From Curtobacterium sp. MCJR17_020 (GTDB taxonomy: Bacteria; Actinomycetota; Actinomycetes; Actinomycetales; Microbacteriaceae), in the NCBI RefSeq assembly GCF_003234365.2, contig NZ_CP126260.1, positions 992,001 to 1,056,000 on the forward strand: a DNA stretch of 64,000 bases, in the 5' to 3' direction. Positions 10,995 through 20,063 of the stretch are shown here, in pieces (position 1 is the first letter of the stretch; each line of letters opens with the position of its first letter). The translations under genes and the position numbers were made by a program. The notes beneath the pieces are model-generated. The model was given only the letters and a program-made list of their open reading frames with translations, ran no database searches and was not told where the DNA came from.

Positions 10995-11975
10995 TCACAC
11001 CCTCACTCGCGGGTCGAGCGCGGCGTAGAGCAGGTCCGCGAGGGTTCCTGCGATGAGCACGAGGATCGCCGTGAAGAGGATCGTGCCCGATGCCGCGTTG
11101 ATGTCGTTGTTGGTGATGCCCTGGACGAAGTACTCGCCCATGCCGTGCCAGCTGAAGACCAGCTCGGTGATGCTCGCCCCGGTCAGGATCAGCCCGAACG
11201 AGTACGCGAAGAACGTCGACATCGGGATGAGGGCGACGCGGACGCCGTGGCGCATGATGGCCGATCCGCGCGTCCGGCCCTTCGATCGCGCGGTGCGGAT
11301 GAAGTCGTTCGACAGCACGTCGAGCATCGCGGAGCGCTGGTACCGCGAGTACGTGGCGACGGCGCCGATGGTCAGCGAGATCGTGGGTAACAACAGGTGG
11401 ATCAGTCGGTCGCCGAGCACCGGGAAGAACCCGTTCACGCCCGGCGTGTACTCACCCGTGAAGCGGATCACCTGGGTGCCGAGGCCCTGGTTCATCGCGG
11501 TCGCCAGGATCATCAGGACGACCGCGATGACGAAGGTCGGGGTGGCGAGCACCGCGAACGACAGGTACGTCGAGACCTGGTCCGACGTGCGGTACTGGCG
11601 GACGGCGTTCCACACGCCGAGCAGCACCCCGAGGATCGCGCCGAGCAGGGTGCCGATGACCAGCAAGCGCAGGCTGGTGCCGGAGCGGGCGACGATGTCG
11701 GCCGTGACCTCGGTGCCGCGCGTGCTCATGCCGAGCGACCCGTGCGTGACGAGGTTCGACCACCAGGTCCAGGTGCGGACGATGAGCGGGGTGTCCGGAT
11801 CGGCACCGAGCTTCCGCAGGGACGCGTCGATCGTGCCCTGCGGCACGGCCGGGTTCCGGCCCAGGAACCGGGCAGCCGGGTTCAGCGTGGTGCTGGCGAG
11901 GATGTAGCCGAGGGTCGTCGCGACGATCGTCAGGACGATGTAGTTGACGATCCGCTTTGCGATGAAGGCAAGCAT
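10995..11975 (-). CDS. Peptide ABC transporter permease (DppB type), second system
   Basis: A 326-residue inner-membrane permease beginning MLAFIAKRIVNYIVLT, a canonical DppB start. The long extracytoplasmic loop after the first membrane segment and the EAA loop around 'IRTARSKGRTRGSAIMRH' are visible. First gene of the leftward operon; its promoter must lie in the 257-bp region shared with the divergent substrate-binding protein gene. Confidence 0.92.
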   Translation of the reverse strand: MLAFIAKRIVNYIVLTIVATTLGYILASTTLNPAARFLGRNPAVPQGTIDASLRKLGADPDTPLIVRTWTWWSNLVTHGSLGMSTRGTEVTADIVARSGTSLRLLVIGTLLGAILGVLLGVWNAVRQYRTSDQVSTYLSFAVLATPTFVIAVVLMILATAMNQGLGTQVIRFTGEYTPGVNGFFPVLGDRLIHLLLPTISLTIGAVATYSRYQRSAMLDVLSNDFIRTARSKGRTRGSAIMRHGVRVALIPMSTFFAYSFGLILTGASITELVFSWHGMGEYFVQGITNNDINAASGTILFTAILVLIAGTLADLLYAALDPRVRV

Positions 11976-12123
11976 GTACTGGGACCTCGTGGGGTGCGGC
12001 CATCCGTCCGGACGGCGTTGTCGGTGGCGACAGGTTAGCCGCTCGCGGCGGAGGGATGGGACTTGGCGTTGTGACGCTATGCAACATTCGTTACGAGCAT
12101 GTTTCGATTCCCCACATCAACCC

Positions 12124-12151
12124 TTGTGGAGCCTTCGGATGTGACTAGGGT
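12124..12151 (+). promoter_or_regulatory. Candidate promoter of second peptide-binding protein gene
   Basis: TTGTGG (12124-12129), a 16-nt spacer, then TAGGGT (12146-12151), which fits the TAnnnT -10 form seen throughout the window. It is about 82 bp before the ATG. The rest of the divergent region (11976-12232) holds a GTTGCATAGCG-like stretch near 12077-12087 on the - strand but no gene. Confidence 0.45.
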
Positions 12152-12232
12152 TCTCAACCAACAGGCGTGGCGGCGGGGGTCGTCGCGTTCCAGCGCGATC
12201 AGCGCGAACCACAACGAAAGGGAATCCTCGCC

Positions 12233-13951
12233 ATGCGAAAGAGGATCAAGGGCATCGCCGTGCTGGCCACCGCTGCGGCTGCGGCCGTCGTGCTGGCCGG
12301 CTGCTCCGGCGGTGGACAGGCGGGCAACAGCAGCTCCGCGGTCGCCGAGTCGTCGCTGAAGTCGACCGGTTGGACCGTCGCCGACCGCGCGGACGTCAAG
12401 GACGGCGGGTCGATCACCCTGCCGATCGACACCGCGCCGGCGAACTTCCAGATCAACAACCTCGACTCCGGGACCGTCGACGACCAGACGATCGCCGGGA
12501 CCTACCTGCCGAGCTTCATCCAGTTCAAGGAGAACGGCGAGTGGGAGGCGAACAAGGACTTCGCGACCTCGGTCGAGCTGACCAAGGACTCGCCCCAGAC
12601 CGTCGAGATCAAGATCAACCCGAAGGCCGTGTGGTCCGACGGCACCCCGATCAGCGCGAAGGACGTCATCGCCAACTGGAAGGCGCTGAACGGCACGAAC
12701 AAGGCCTTCGCACCCCTCGCCACCAACGTGTGGGAGGACGTCGACTCCGTCAAGCAGGGCTCCGACGAGCGCGACGTCATCATGACGTTCTCGAAGACGA
12801 ACGCCGACTGGGCGAGTGTCCTCGGCACCATCTACCCGTACTGGGCGGTCGACACCCCCGAGCACTTCAACACCGCCTGGGCCAAGGGTCCGTACGCCGC
12901 TGACGGCAAGACCTACGTCTCCGGTGGCCCGTACATCGTGAAGTCCTTCGACGCCAACGGCGGCGTGCTCACCTTCGAGAAGAACCCGAAGTGGTGGGGC
13001 GACGAGGGCAAGCTCGACACCATCGTCTTCAAGACGGTCTCGCGTGACGGCGTCGCGCAGGCGTACGGCAACAAGGAACTCGACGCGTTCAACCTGAACG
13101 GCAGCGCCGACAACCTCAAGACGGCGAACTCGCGCTCGGACTCGAAGATCGAGCGCTCGCTCGGCACCACGCAGCGGCAGATCACGCTGAACGGCACGTC
13201 GGACGTCTTCAAGGACCAGGACGTGCGCCAGGCGTTCGCGCAGGCCATCAACCGCAAGGTCCTCGCCCAGGCGATCCTGTCGCCGGTGAAGAGCCCGGGT
13301 GACGTGCTCAACAACCTGACGTACCTGCCCGGTCAGGACGGCTACCAGGACGACGTGTCGAGCGTCTACGGCTACAGCACGGACAAGGCGAAGTCGAAGC
13401 TCGAGGACGCCGGCTGGAAGGTCGGTTCGGACGGCTACGCGACCAAGGGCGGCAAGGAACTCGACGTCCGCTTCGTGATCCCGTCGGACAACCCGAACTC
13501 GGCGAACGTCGCGCAGCTCGTGCAGCAGCAGACGAAGCTCGCCGGCTTCAAGGTCACGATCGACACCGTCCCCTCGGACGACTTCTTCACGAAGTACATC
13601 ACCACCGACGGCCGTGACTTCGACGCCACGTACTTCGCGTGGCAGGGCACGCCGTTCCCGATCTCGTCGCTCAAGTCGATCTACTACCCCGCCGACGCCG
13701 GCCAGAACTACACCGGTGTGACGGACGACTCGCTCGGCGCGGCCTGGGACAAGGCGAACGCCGAGCTCGACCCCGATGCCCGCATCAAGGACGCGCAGGC
13801 GATCGACAAGAAGATCGTCGCCGTCGCCGGCACCATCCCGCTGTTCGCCGAGCCGTACGCCTGGGGTGTGCGCAAGGACCTCGTGAACTACGGGCCCGCG
13901 CAGTTCCAGCAGTACTCGGTCAAGTGGCAGGACGTGGGTTACACCAAGTAG
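12233..13951 (+). CDS. Peptide ABC transporter substrate-binding lipoprotein, second system
   Basis: A 572-residue SBP_bac_5 family protein. Lipoprotein signal: MRKRIKG n-region, Ala/Val core, lipobox L-A-G-C with Cys24. ATG at 12233 is preceded by AAAGGGA; the longer upstream reading from 12167 adds residues that look nothing like a signal peptide. It is divergent from the permease/ATPase operon (10995-11975 and below) and is its most likely binding protein. Its sequence differs clearly from the first binding protein, so the two transporters probably prefer different substrates. Confidence 0.9.
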   Translation: MRKRIKGIAVLATAAAAAVVLAGCSGGGQAGNSSSAVAESSLKSTGWTVADRADVKDGGSITLPIDTAPANFQINNLDSGTVDDQTIAGTYLPSFIQFKENGEWEANKDFATSVELTKDSPQTVEIKINPKAVWSDGTPISAKDVIANWKALNGTNKAFAPLATNVWEDVDSVKQGSDERDVIMTFSKTNADWASVLGTIYPYWAVDTPEHFNTAWAKGPYAADGKTYVSGGPYIVKSFDANGGVLTFEKNPKWWGDEGKLDTIVFKTVSRDGVAQAYGNKELDAFNLNGSADNLKTANSRSDSKIERSLGTTQRQITLNGTSDVFKDQDVRQAFAQAINRKVLAQAILSPVKSPGDVLNNLTYLPGQDGYQDDVSSVYGYSTDKAKSKLEDAGWKVGSDGYATKGGKELDVRFVIPSDNPNSANVAQLVQQQTKLAGFKVTIDTVPSDDFFTKYITTDGRDFDATYFAWQGTPFPISSLKSIYYPADAGQNYTGVTDDSLGAAWDKANAELDPDARIKDAQAIDKKIVAVAGTIPLFAEPYAWGVRKDLVNYGPAQFQQYSVKWQDVGYTK

Positions 13952-13972
13952 TCCCGCGGCCGCACGACCCAC

Positions 13973-14012
13973 AACGACACCCTCGACGTCGCACGACGTC
14001 GGGGGTGTCGTT
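13973..14012. terminator. Hairpin terminator between converging genes
   Basis: An 18-bp stem with one T-G wobble (13973-13990 with 13995-14012), loop GCAC, followed by TTCT. It lies just after the binding-protein gene on the + strand and just after the PH-like gene on the - strand. Confidence 0.8.
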
Positions 14013-14042
14013 CTGCGTCGGCAGGGGCGTGGACGCCTGGCG

Positions 14043-14594
14043 CTACAGCCGGGCCGCCGCGAGCGACGCCGCGATCCCGAGCACGACGAACGCCAGCACC
14101 GTCCACCCGTGCACCCGGTGGGTGATCGGCGCCGCGACGACGGTCGCCGGAGGCGGGCCGTCCTGCGGAGCCGGGGCGGGCACGAGGGCCACCATCCGCG
14201 CGGCCGCAGCGTCGACGTCGAGGTGAGCCGGGCCTCCCGGTCGGCCCTGGACCTGCGCGGTGAGCCGCGCGGTCGGGCGGGTCGCGATCCACACGCGGCG
14301 GACGCCCTCGCTCGAGACGACCTCGATGCCGTACTTGGTGCGCACCTCGGTGACGCGCGACCACGTGTAGGTGCTGGTGCGGCGGACGTCCACGATCCGC
14401 AGGTGCTCGGGCGTCAGCTCGATCCGCGGACGCCAGAGTGCGGCCCACGCCACGAACGCGATGCAGATGCTCGGGACCGGGACGAGCAACGGGTTGCTGC
14501 CACCGAGCAGTGCCAGGGGGACGAGCGCCACCGCGACGACCCAGAGGACGATGGCGAGACGGCGGAGACCCGGAGCGACGATGGTGGTGTGCAC
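14043..14594 (-). CDS. Small membrane protein with PH-like domain
   Basis: A 183-residue protein with two N-terminal membrane segments, the pattern 'RPRIELTPEHLRIVDV...YTWSRVTEVR' typical of bacterial PH-like domains, a low-complexity Pro/Ala stretch and a C-terminal membrane segment. Role unknown. The gene looks leaderless: on the - strand TAACCT (14601-14606) lies 6 nt before the GTG start. It has the same architecture as the protein at 7277-7783, and each closes a peptide-transporter block. Confidence 0.75.
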   Translation of the reverse strand: MHTTIVAPGLRRLAIVLWVVAVALVPLALLGGSNPLLVPVPSICIAFVAWAALWRPRIELTPEHLRIVDVRRTSTYTWSRVTEVRTKYGIEVVSSEGVRRVWIATRPTARLTAQVQGRPGGPAHLDVDAAAARMVALVPAPAPQDGPPPATVVAAPITHRVHGWTVLAFVVLGIAASLAAARL

Positions 14595-14782
14595 CGGACG
14601 AGGTTACGAGATGCCTCCCCGGAGACGCCCGGGGAGCGGGTGTGACACACCAGCGCGTATCTCCGGACGACCCGATTCCCCGGGGAGGCAGATCCTTCAT
14701 GGACCTCTCGTGCCGACAATGGTCGTCGCCCCCAGTTCGGGTGTCAATACCCCATGGCGACGGATTCCGGGATTCCCCACGC

Positions 14783-14836
14783 CGGGAACGGCGGGAACGG
14801 CGGGAACGGCGGGAACGGCGGGAACGGCGGGAGCCG
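14783..14836. repeat. 9-bp tandem repeat, five perfect copies plus one degenerate
   Basis: The unit CGGGAACGG is repeated at 14783, 14792, 14801, 14810 and 14819, with a decayed copy at 14828. It begins just 10 bp beyond the stop codon of the peroxiredoxin gene. No coding function is apparent. The rest of the 252-bp gap 14595-14846 holds only a small GC hairpin (14615-14636). Confidence 0.9.
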
Positions 14837-14846
14837 TGGGATCCGG

Positions 14847-15326
14847 CTACGAGACGAGCAGTTCGATCTGTTCACGGATGGTCTCGGCCTTCGGGAACCG
14901 GAGACCGACCAGACCGACGTGCCGCCACCGCACGACCCCGTCGGGGCCGATCACGAACACCGACCGACGCAGTCCGATCCCCGGCGCGCGCACGCCGTAG
15001 TCGCGGATCACCGAGCCGGCCGTGTCGCTCAGCAGGGGGAACGTGAGCGAGGAGCCGCGTGCGAGCGTCTCGTGCGAGTCGAGGGCCTGCGGGCTGATGC
15101 CCCACACCACGGCGCCGAGGTCGTCGAACTCGTCGAGTTCCGCCTGGTAGCTGCAGAGCTGCGCGGTGCAGACGGCCGTCGCGTCGCCGGGGTAGAAGGC
15201 GAGCACCACGGTCCGGCCGATCTCCGACGACAGGTCGTACTCGTCGTCGGTGCGGACCCCGTCGCGGACGATCATGCCCGGCAGGGTGAACGTCGGCGCG
15301 GACTCGCCGACCTCGGGGATGCTCAT
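14847..15326 (-). CDS. Peroxiredoxin, PrxQ/BCP type
   Basis: A 159-residue AhpC/TSA-family thioredoxin-fold peroxidase. The active-site region reads YPGDATAVCTAQLCSY: peroxidatic Cys53 with Cys58 five residues later, the PrxQ arrangement for an intramolecular disulfide. Thr50 and the conserved Pro45 are present, and an Arg follows late in the chain (GLRRSVFVIG). It should reduce peroxides in the cytoplasm. Leaderless: TAGCGT (15333-15338 on the - strand) lies 6 nt before the ATG. Confidence 0.88.
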   Translation of the reverse strand: MSIPEVGESAPTFTLPGMIVRDGVRTDDEYDLSSEIGRTVVLAFYPGDATAVCTAQLCSYQAELDEFDDLGAVVWGISPQALDSHETLARGSSLTFPLLSDTAGSVIRDYGVRAPGIGLRRSVFVIGPDGVVRWRHVGLVGLRFPKAETIREQIELLVS

Positions 15327-15335
15327 GTGCTCACG

Positions 15336-16085
15336 CTACGAGAACAACTGGGGGAACGCGTTCGCGACCCAGGGGTAGCCGACGAACACCGCGGCGTCGA
15401 GCAGGCAGTGCGTGATGATCAGGGGCATCAAGCGGCCCCACTTCGTGTAGATCCAGCCGAACACGATGCCCATCACGGCGTTGCCGACGAACGCGCCGAA
15501 GCCCTGGTACAGGTGGTAGCTCCCGCGCAGCAGTGCCGTCGACAGGATCACCTGCCACCGCCCCCACCCGAGGTCGCCGAGCCGGGCGTAGAGGTACCCG
15601 ATCACGATCACCTCTTCCTGCAGGCCGGAGCGGATCGCGGACAGCAGCAGGACCGGCACCGTCCACCAGTACGAGTTCAGGGCAGCGGGGTCGACGTCCA
15701 CCGTGATGCCGAGGGCGCGCCCGGCGAAGTACAGGGCGAGCCCGGGGATCCCGATGCCGAGCGCGATGAGCGCCGGACCACCGAGGTCGGGCTTCACCCG
15801 GAACCGGTCGATGCCGAGCCGGGACAGGTGCGGGCGGGACGTGCTCCACAGCAGGAAGCAGACGAGCGCGACCGGCGCCAGGTCCACCGCGATGCCGAGC
15901 AGCTGGCGGGCCAGGTCGACGTACTGCACCGTCGTCGACGACGTGTTGAGCGCCGTGGACTGCTCGCCGAGCGGGGTCGTCTGCGACAGGTCGTCGATGA
16001 TCTGGAGGATCGAGTACAGCGCGCTGGCGCCCAGTGAGAGCAGCAGCACGATGGTGATCTCGACCCACGTTCGCCGTCGGCTCAT
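15336..16085 (-). CDS. CPBP family intramembrane metalloprotease
   Basis: A 249-residue multi-pass membrane protein. The CPBP (Abi) motifs are present: EE in 'LQEEVIVIGYLYARL', then RGSYHLYQG, and HCLLD near the C-terminus, which supply the glutamates and histidines of the putative metal site. The ATG at 16085 follows CAGGAG with an 8-nt spacer; the longer upstream reading is the antisense of typA. Substrate unknown. It is divergent from typA, with a 121-bp gap containing TAGACT near 16115. Confidence 0.82.
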   Translation of the reverse strand: MSRRRTWVEITIVLLLSLGASALYSILQIIDDLSQTTPLGEQSTALNTSSTTVQYVDLARQLLGIAVDLAPVALVCFLLWSTSRPHLSRLGIDRFRVKPDLGGPALIALGIGIPGLALYFAGRALGITVDVDPAALNSYWWTVPVLLLSAIRSGLQEEVIVIGYLYARLGDLGWGRWQVILSTALLRGSYHLYQGFGAFVGNAVMGIVFGWIYTKWGRLMPLIITHCLLDAAVFVGYPWVANAFPQLFS

Positions 16086-16206
16086 CTGCAGTACTCCTGA
16101 CGGTTGCGAACTACCGGTAGACTGGCGTGTCGGGCGTTCTGCCCGCGGGTGCGGTGCCGACAAATCACTGGCCCGACACTCTCCCAGAAATTGAAGGATG
16201 TCCTGT

Positions 16207-18129
16207 ATGGCGCTCGCCACCCGGTCCGACCTGCGCAACGTCGCCATCGTGGCACACGTCGACCACGGCAAGACCACCCTCGTCGACGCGATGCTCACGC
16301 AGACCAACTCGTTCGACGCCCACTTCGAGGGCGAAGACCGCATGATGGACTCGAACGACCTCGAGCGCGAGAAGGGCATCACGATCCTCGCGAAGAACAC
16401 GTCGGTGCTCTACAACGGCAAGCACGCGACCGAATTCGGCGCGGACGGCCCCATCACCATCAACGTGATCGACACCCCGGGTCACGCCGACTTCGGTGGT
16501 GAGGTCGAGCGCGGCCTTTCCATGGTCGACGGCGTCGTGCTGCTGGTCGACGCGTCCGAGGGGCCGCTGCCCCAGACGCGCTTCGTGCTCCGCAAGGCGC
16601 TCGCCGCCAAGCTCCCGGTGATCCTGCTCGTCAACAAGACGGACCGCCCCGACTCCCGCATCGACGAGGTCGTCTCCGAGTCGCAGGACCTGCTCCTCGG
16701 CCTGGCGTCCGACCTGTCGGACGAGGTCGACGACCTCGACCTCGACGCGATCCTCGACGTCCCCGTGGTCTACGCCTCGGGCCGTGCCGGTGCCGCGTCG
16801 CGCAACAAGCCGGCCGACGGCTCGCTGCCCGACAACGACGACCTCGAGCCGCTGTTCGAAGCGATCCTGCAGCACGTCCCCGCGCCGAAGTACGACGACC
16901 AGCACCCGCTGCAGGCCCACGTCACCAACCTCGACGCGTCGCCGTTCCTCGGTCGTCTCGCGCTGCTGCGCATCTTCCACGGCACGATGAAGAAGGGCCA
17001 GACGGTCGCGTGGGTCAAGCACGACGGAACCGTCGTGAACGCCCGCATCACCGAGCTCCTCATCACCAAGGCCCTCGAGCGCTACCCGGCCGAGTCGGCG
17101 GGCCCCGGTGACATCGTCGCCGTCGCCGGCTTCGACACGATCACCATCGGTGAGACGCTGACCGACCCCGAGGACGTCCGCCCGCTGCCGACCATCACGG
17201 TCGACGACCCGGCGATCTCGATGACGATCGGCACGAACACCAGCCCGCTCGTCGGCAAGGTCAAGGGCCACAAGCTGACCGCCCGCATGGTCAAGGAGCG
17301 CCTCGACCGCGAGCTCATCGGCAACGTCTCGCTCAAGGTCCTCGACATCGGTCGCCCCGATGCCTGGGAGGTCCAGGGCCGTGGTGAGCTCGCGCTCGCC
17401 ATCCTGGTCGAGCAGATGCGTCGTGAGGGCTTCGAGCTCACCGTCGGCAAGCCGCAGGTCGTCACGAAGCGTGACGAGAACGGCAAGCTGCAGGAGCCGT
17501 ACGAGCACATGACGATCGACACGCCGGAGGAGTACCTGGGCGCGATCACGCAGCTCATGGCCGCTCGCAAGGGCCGCATGGAGAACATGACGAACCACGG
17601 CACCGGCTGGGTGCGCATGGAGTTCATCGTCCCGTCGCGCGGCCTGATCGGCTTCCGCACGTCGTTCCTCACCGAGACCCGCGGCACCGGCATCGCCAAC
17701 GCGATCTCGCACGGCTACGACGAGTGGGCCGGCCCGATCCAGACCCGCATCAACGGCTCGATCGTGTCCGACCGCTCGGGTGTCGTCACGCCGTTCGCCA
17801 TCACGAACCTGCAGGAGCGGATGACGTTCTTCGTCAACCCCACCGAAGAGGTCTACGAGGGCATGGTCATCGGCGAGAACTCGCGCGCCGACGACATGGA
17901 CGTCAACATCACGAAGGAGAAGAAGCTCACGAACATGCGTTCGGCGAACGCCGACTCCTTCGAGTCGATGACGCCGTCGCGCCAGCTCTCCCTCGAGGAG
18001 TGCCTGGAGTTCGCGCGCGAGGACGAGTGCGTCGAGGTCACCCCGGCGGTCGTCCGCATCCGCAAGGTCGAGCTCGACGCGCAGGCCCGCCAGCGCTCGT
18101 ACGCCCGCCTGAAGCGTCAGGACGCGTAA
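16207..18129 (+). CDS. typA: Translational GTPase TypA/BipA
   Basis: A 640-residue ribosome-associated GTPase. The G-domain motifs are clear: G1 AHVDHGKT (residues 17-24), DLEREKGITI switch I, DTPGHADFGGE, and NKTD. EF-G-like domains II, III and V and the BipA-specific C-terminal domain follow; the length matches the family. It is implicated in ribosome assembly and stress responses. The ATG at 16207 is chosen because GAAGG (16193-16197) is 9 nt upstream; the ATG at 16198 would overlap that site. Confidence 0.96.
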   Translation: MALATRSDLRNVAIVAHVDHGKTTLVDAMLTQTNSFDAHFEGEDRMMDSNDLEREKGITILAKNTSVLYNGKHATEFGADGPITINVIDTPGHADFGGEVERGLSMVDGVVLLVDASEGPLPQTRFVLRKALAAKLPVILLVNKTDRPDSRIDEVVSESQDLLLGLASDLSDEVDDLDLDAILDVPVVYASGRAGAASRNKPADGSLPDNDDLEPLFEAILQHVPAPKYDDQHPLQAHVTNLDASPFLGRLALLRIFHGTMKKGQTVAWVKHDGTVVNARITELLITKALERYPAESAGPGDIVAVAGFDTITIGETLTDPEDVRPLPTITVDDPAISMTIGTNTSPLVGKVKGHKLTARMVKERLDRELIGNVSLKVLDIGRPDAWEVQGRGELALAILVEQMRREGFELTVGKPQVVTKRDENGKLQEPYEHMTIDTPEEYLGAITQLMAARKGRMENMTNHGTGWVRMEFIVPSRGLIGFRTSFLTETRGTGIANAISHGYDEWAGPIQTRINGSIVSDRSGVVTPFAITNLQERMTFFVNPTEEVYEGMVIGENSRADDMDVNITKEKKLTNMRSANADSFESMTPSRQLSLEECLEFAREDECVEVTPAVVRIRKVELDAQARQRSYARLKRQDA

Positions 18130-18195
18130 GCAGCAAGCGACGCGTCGCGTCAGCAAGAGCACGACCTGAGGAGGTCGGGGGTTACGGTGGATGCC

Positions 18196-19389
18196 GTGAC
18201 CCTCGACCTCCTCTCGCTGTACCAGGACCTGCACGCCCACCCCGAGCTCGGTTTCCAGGAGCACCGCACTGCGGGCATCGTGGCCGACCGGCTCGCCGAG
18301 CTCGGTGGCATCGAGGTGACCACCGGCGTCGGCGGCACCGGTGTCGTCGGCGTCCTGTCGAACGGCGAGGGCCCGGTCGTGTGGCTCCGCGCCGATATGG
18401 ACGGCCTGCCGGTCCAGGAACGCACGGGGCTGCCCTACGCCAGCCAGCACCGCGGCACCGACGAGGACGGCAACGACGTCCCGACGATGCACGCCTGCGG
18501 CCACGACATCCACGTCACCTGGCTGCTCGGCACGCTCGAGCGCCTCGTCGCCACCAGGGACCAGTGGAGCGGCACGGTCGTCGGCGTCTTCCAGCCGGCG
18601 GAGGAGGTCATCTCCGGCGCCCGCGCCATGGTCGAGGACGGCCTGGTCGACCGGTTCCCGAAGCCCGACGTGGTGCTCGGGCAGCACTCGGCTCCGGCCC
18701 CGGTCGGCATCGTCGCGATCGGCTCCGGCCCGGTGATGGCGTCCAGTGACCGGCTCACGGTGACCTTCAACGGTCGCGGGGCGCACGGGTCCGCACCGCA
18801 GGCGTCCCTCGACCCGGTCGTCACCGCCGCGTCCGCCGTCGTCCGGCTGCAGACCGTCGTCTCGCGCGAGGTCTCGCCGAGCGACGCCGGTGTCGTCACC
18901 GTCGGCAGCTTCCACGCCGGCACGCGCGCCAACATCATCCCCGACCAGGCCGTCATCGAGATCTCGACGCGTGCCCGCAACGAGGAGACCCGTGCGCGCA
19001 TCATCGCGTCGATCGAGCGGATCGTCCGTGCCGAGAGCGACGCCGGCGGGCTGCCGGAGCCGACGATCGTGCGGTCGCCCGGTGCCGAGGTGACCGTGAA
19101 CGACGCGGAGTCCGCTGCCCGGGTGCTCGCGGCCGTCAGCGCCGCCGTGCCGGGTGCGCGCGAGCTGGAGATCGGGCTGGCGATGGCGTCGGAGGACGTC
19201 GGGCAGCTCGCGACGGCGGCGGGCGTCCCGCTCGTGTACTGGTTCACGGGGATCACCGACCCGGAGCTGTTCCGCCGTGGCGAGGACATCCCGAGCAACC
19301 ACTCGCCGTTCTACGCGCCGCAGGCCGAGACCGCGATCCCGGTGGGCGTCGACGCCCTGGTCGCCGCGACGCGCGCCTACGTCGCCTGA
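18196..19389 (+). CDS. M20 family amidohydrolase (hippurate hydrolase / N-acyl amino acid hydrolase type)
   Basis: A 397-residue zinc-dependent amidohydrolase. Conserved M20D features: HAHPELGFQE near the N-terminus, DMDGLPVQE, MHACGHDIH (metal ligands) and QPAEE with the catalytic Glu; a dimerisation insert with GRGAHGSAPQ. It removes acyl groups from amino acids or peptides; the exact substrate cannot be set. TACGGT at 18183-18188 is 7 nt before the GTG at 18196, so the start is probably leaderless; an in-frame GTG at 18187 is the alternative. Confidence 0.88.
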   Translation: MTLDLLSLYQDLHAHPELGFQEHRTAGIVADRLAELGGIEVTTGVGGTGVVGVLSNGEGPVVWLRADMDGLPVQERTGLPYASQHRGTDEDGNDVPTMHACGHDIHVTWLLGTLERLVATRDQWSGTVVGVFQPAEEVISGARAMVEDGLVDRFPKPDVVLGQHSAPAPVGIVAIGSGPVMASSDRLTVTFNGRGAHGSAPQASLDPVVTAASAVVRLQTVVSREVSPSDAGVVTVGSFHAGTRANIIPDQAVIEISTRARNEETRARIIASIERIVRAESDAGGLPEPTIVRSPGAEVTVNDAESAARVLAAVSAAVPGARELEIGLAMASEDVGQLATAAGVPLVYWFTGITDPELFRRGEDIPSNHSPFYAPQAETAIPVGVDALVAATRAYVA

Positions 19390-19501
19390 CGGGCGGACGG
19401 GAGGCGCGGGGCGGCCCCGCCGCGCGGGTGACCGTCCCGGGGACAGGACGTTCACAGCCAACTCGCGCCGTGCCTCCCGGCTCACCCGTTACCGTCGGCG
19501 C

Positions 19502-20044
19502 ATGCGTTCCCTCCGTACCCCGCTGATCGCCGCCGTCGCCGCCGGCATCGCCCTGGCCGGACTCACCGGCTGCTCGTCCGACTCCGTGAAGCAGGCGACG
19601 GACCTCGGGTCCTCGGTGGCCTCGACGGTCGCGGACGGCGTCGCGGGCATCGACGGCAAGGCGATCCAGGACGGCATGTCCTCGGTCGCGGGCGGCATCG
19701 ACGGGGCGCTCGACACGGCGCTCAAGGGCGCGAACGTGACCTCCGACGGCAAGGTCCCCGACGGGTTCCCGTCGTCCGACGTGCCGCTCGTCGACGGCAC
19801 GGTGCTCGGCGGGGGAGCGGGACCGAACGGTTCCGGATGGGTCGTGCAGGTGCGCGCCGGGTCGGTCGACGACTTCGCCTCCGCCGCGCAGCAGCTCGCC
19901 GACGCGGGTTACACCGAGTCGGCGAAGCGAGCCGACTCGTCGAGTGCGTTCGGGATGTTCCGCAGCGACGGGTACCGCGTCGTGCTCACGTTCTCGGACG
20001 GCGACGACGGCGTCACCGCGACCTACATCGTCACGGCCCGCTAG
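19502..20044 (+). CDS. Putative secreted lipoprotein of unknown function
   Basis: A 180-residue protein with a lipoprotein signal peptide (MRSLRTPLIAAVAAGIALAG then L-T-G-C lipobox) and a small globular C-terminal half. No family is recognised. Leaderless: TACCGT (19490-19495) lies 6 nt before the ATG. The 112-bp gap before it contains a decayed copy of the GGACGGGAGG hairpin arm. It ends 19 bp before mshB, but mshB has its own -10 box. Confidence 0.75.
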   Translation: MRSLRTPLIAAVAAGIALAGLTGCSSDSVKQATDLGSSVASTVADGVAGIDGKAIQDGMSSVAGGIDGALDTALKGANVTSDGKVPDGFPSSDVPLVDGTVLGGGAGPNGSGWVVQVRAGSVDDFASAAQQLADAGYTESAKRADSSSAFGMFRSDGYRVVLTFSDGDDGVTATYIVTAR

Positions 20045-20063
20045 TCCCGTACCCTTGGGGGCG

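Noticed and set aside
14783..14836. CRISPR array
   Set aside because: Units are 9 bp with no spacers and no cas genes are in the window.
19391..19480. Full hairpin terminator after the amidohydrolase
   Set aside because: The arms related to GGACGGGAGG are separated by about 70 bp and mismatched, so a stable hairpin is not supported.
16165..19485. 1106-codon - strand open frame over typA and the amidohydrolase
   Set aside because: Typical shadow frame in high-GC DNA; the + strand frames have clear GTPase and M20 motifs.
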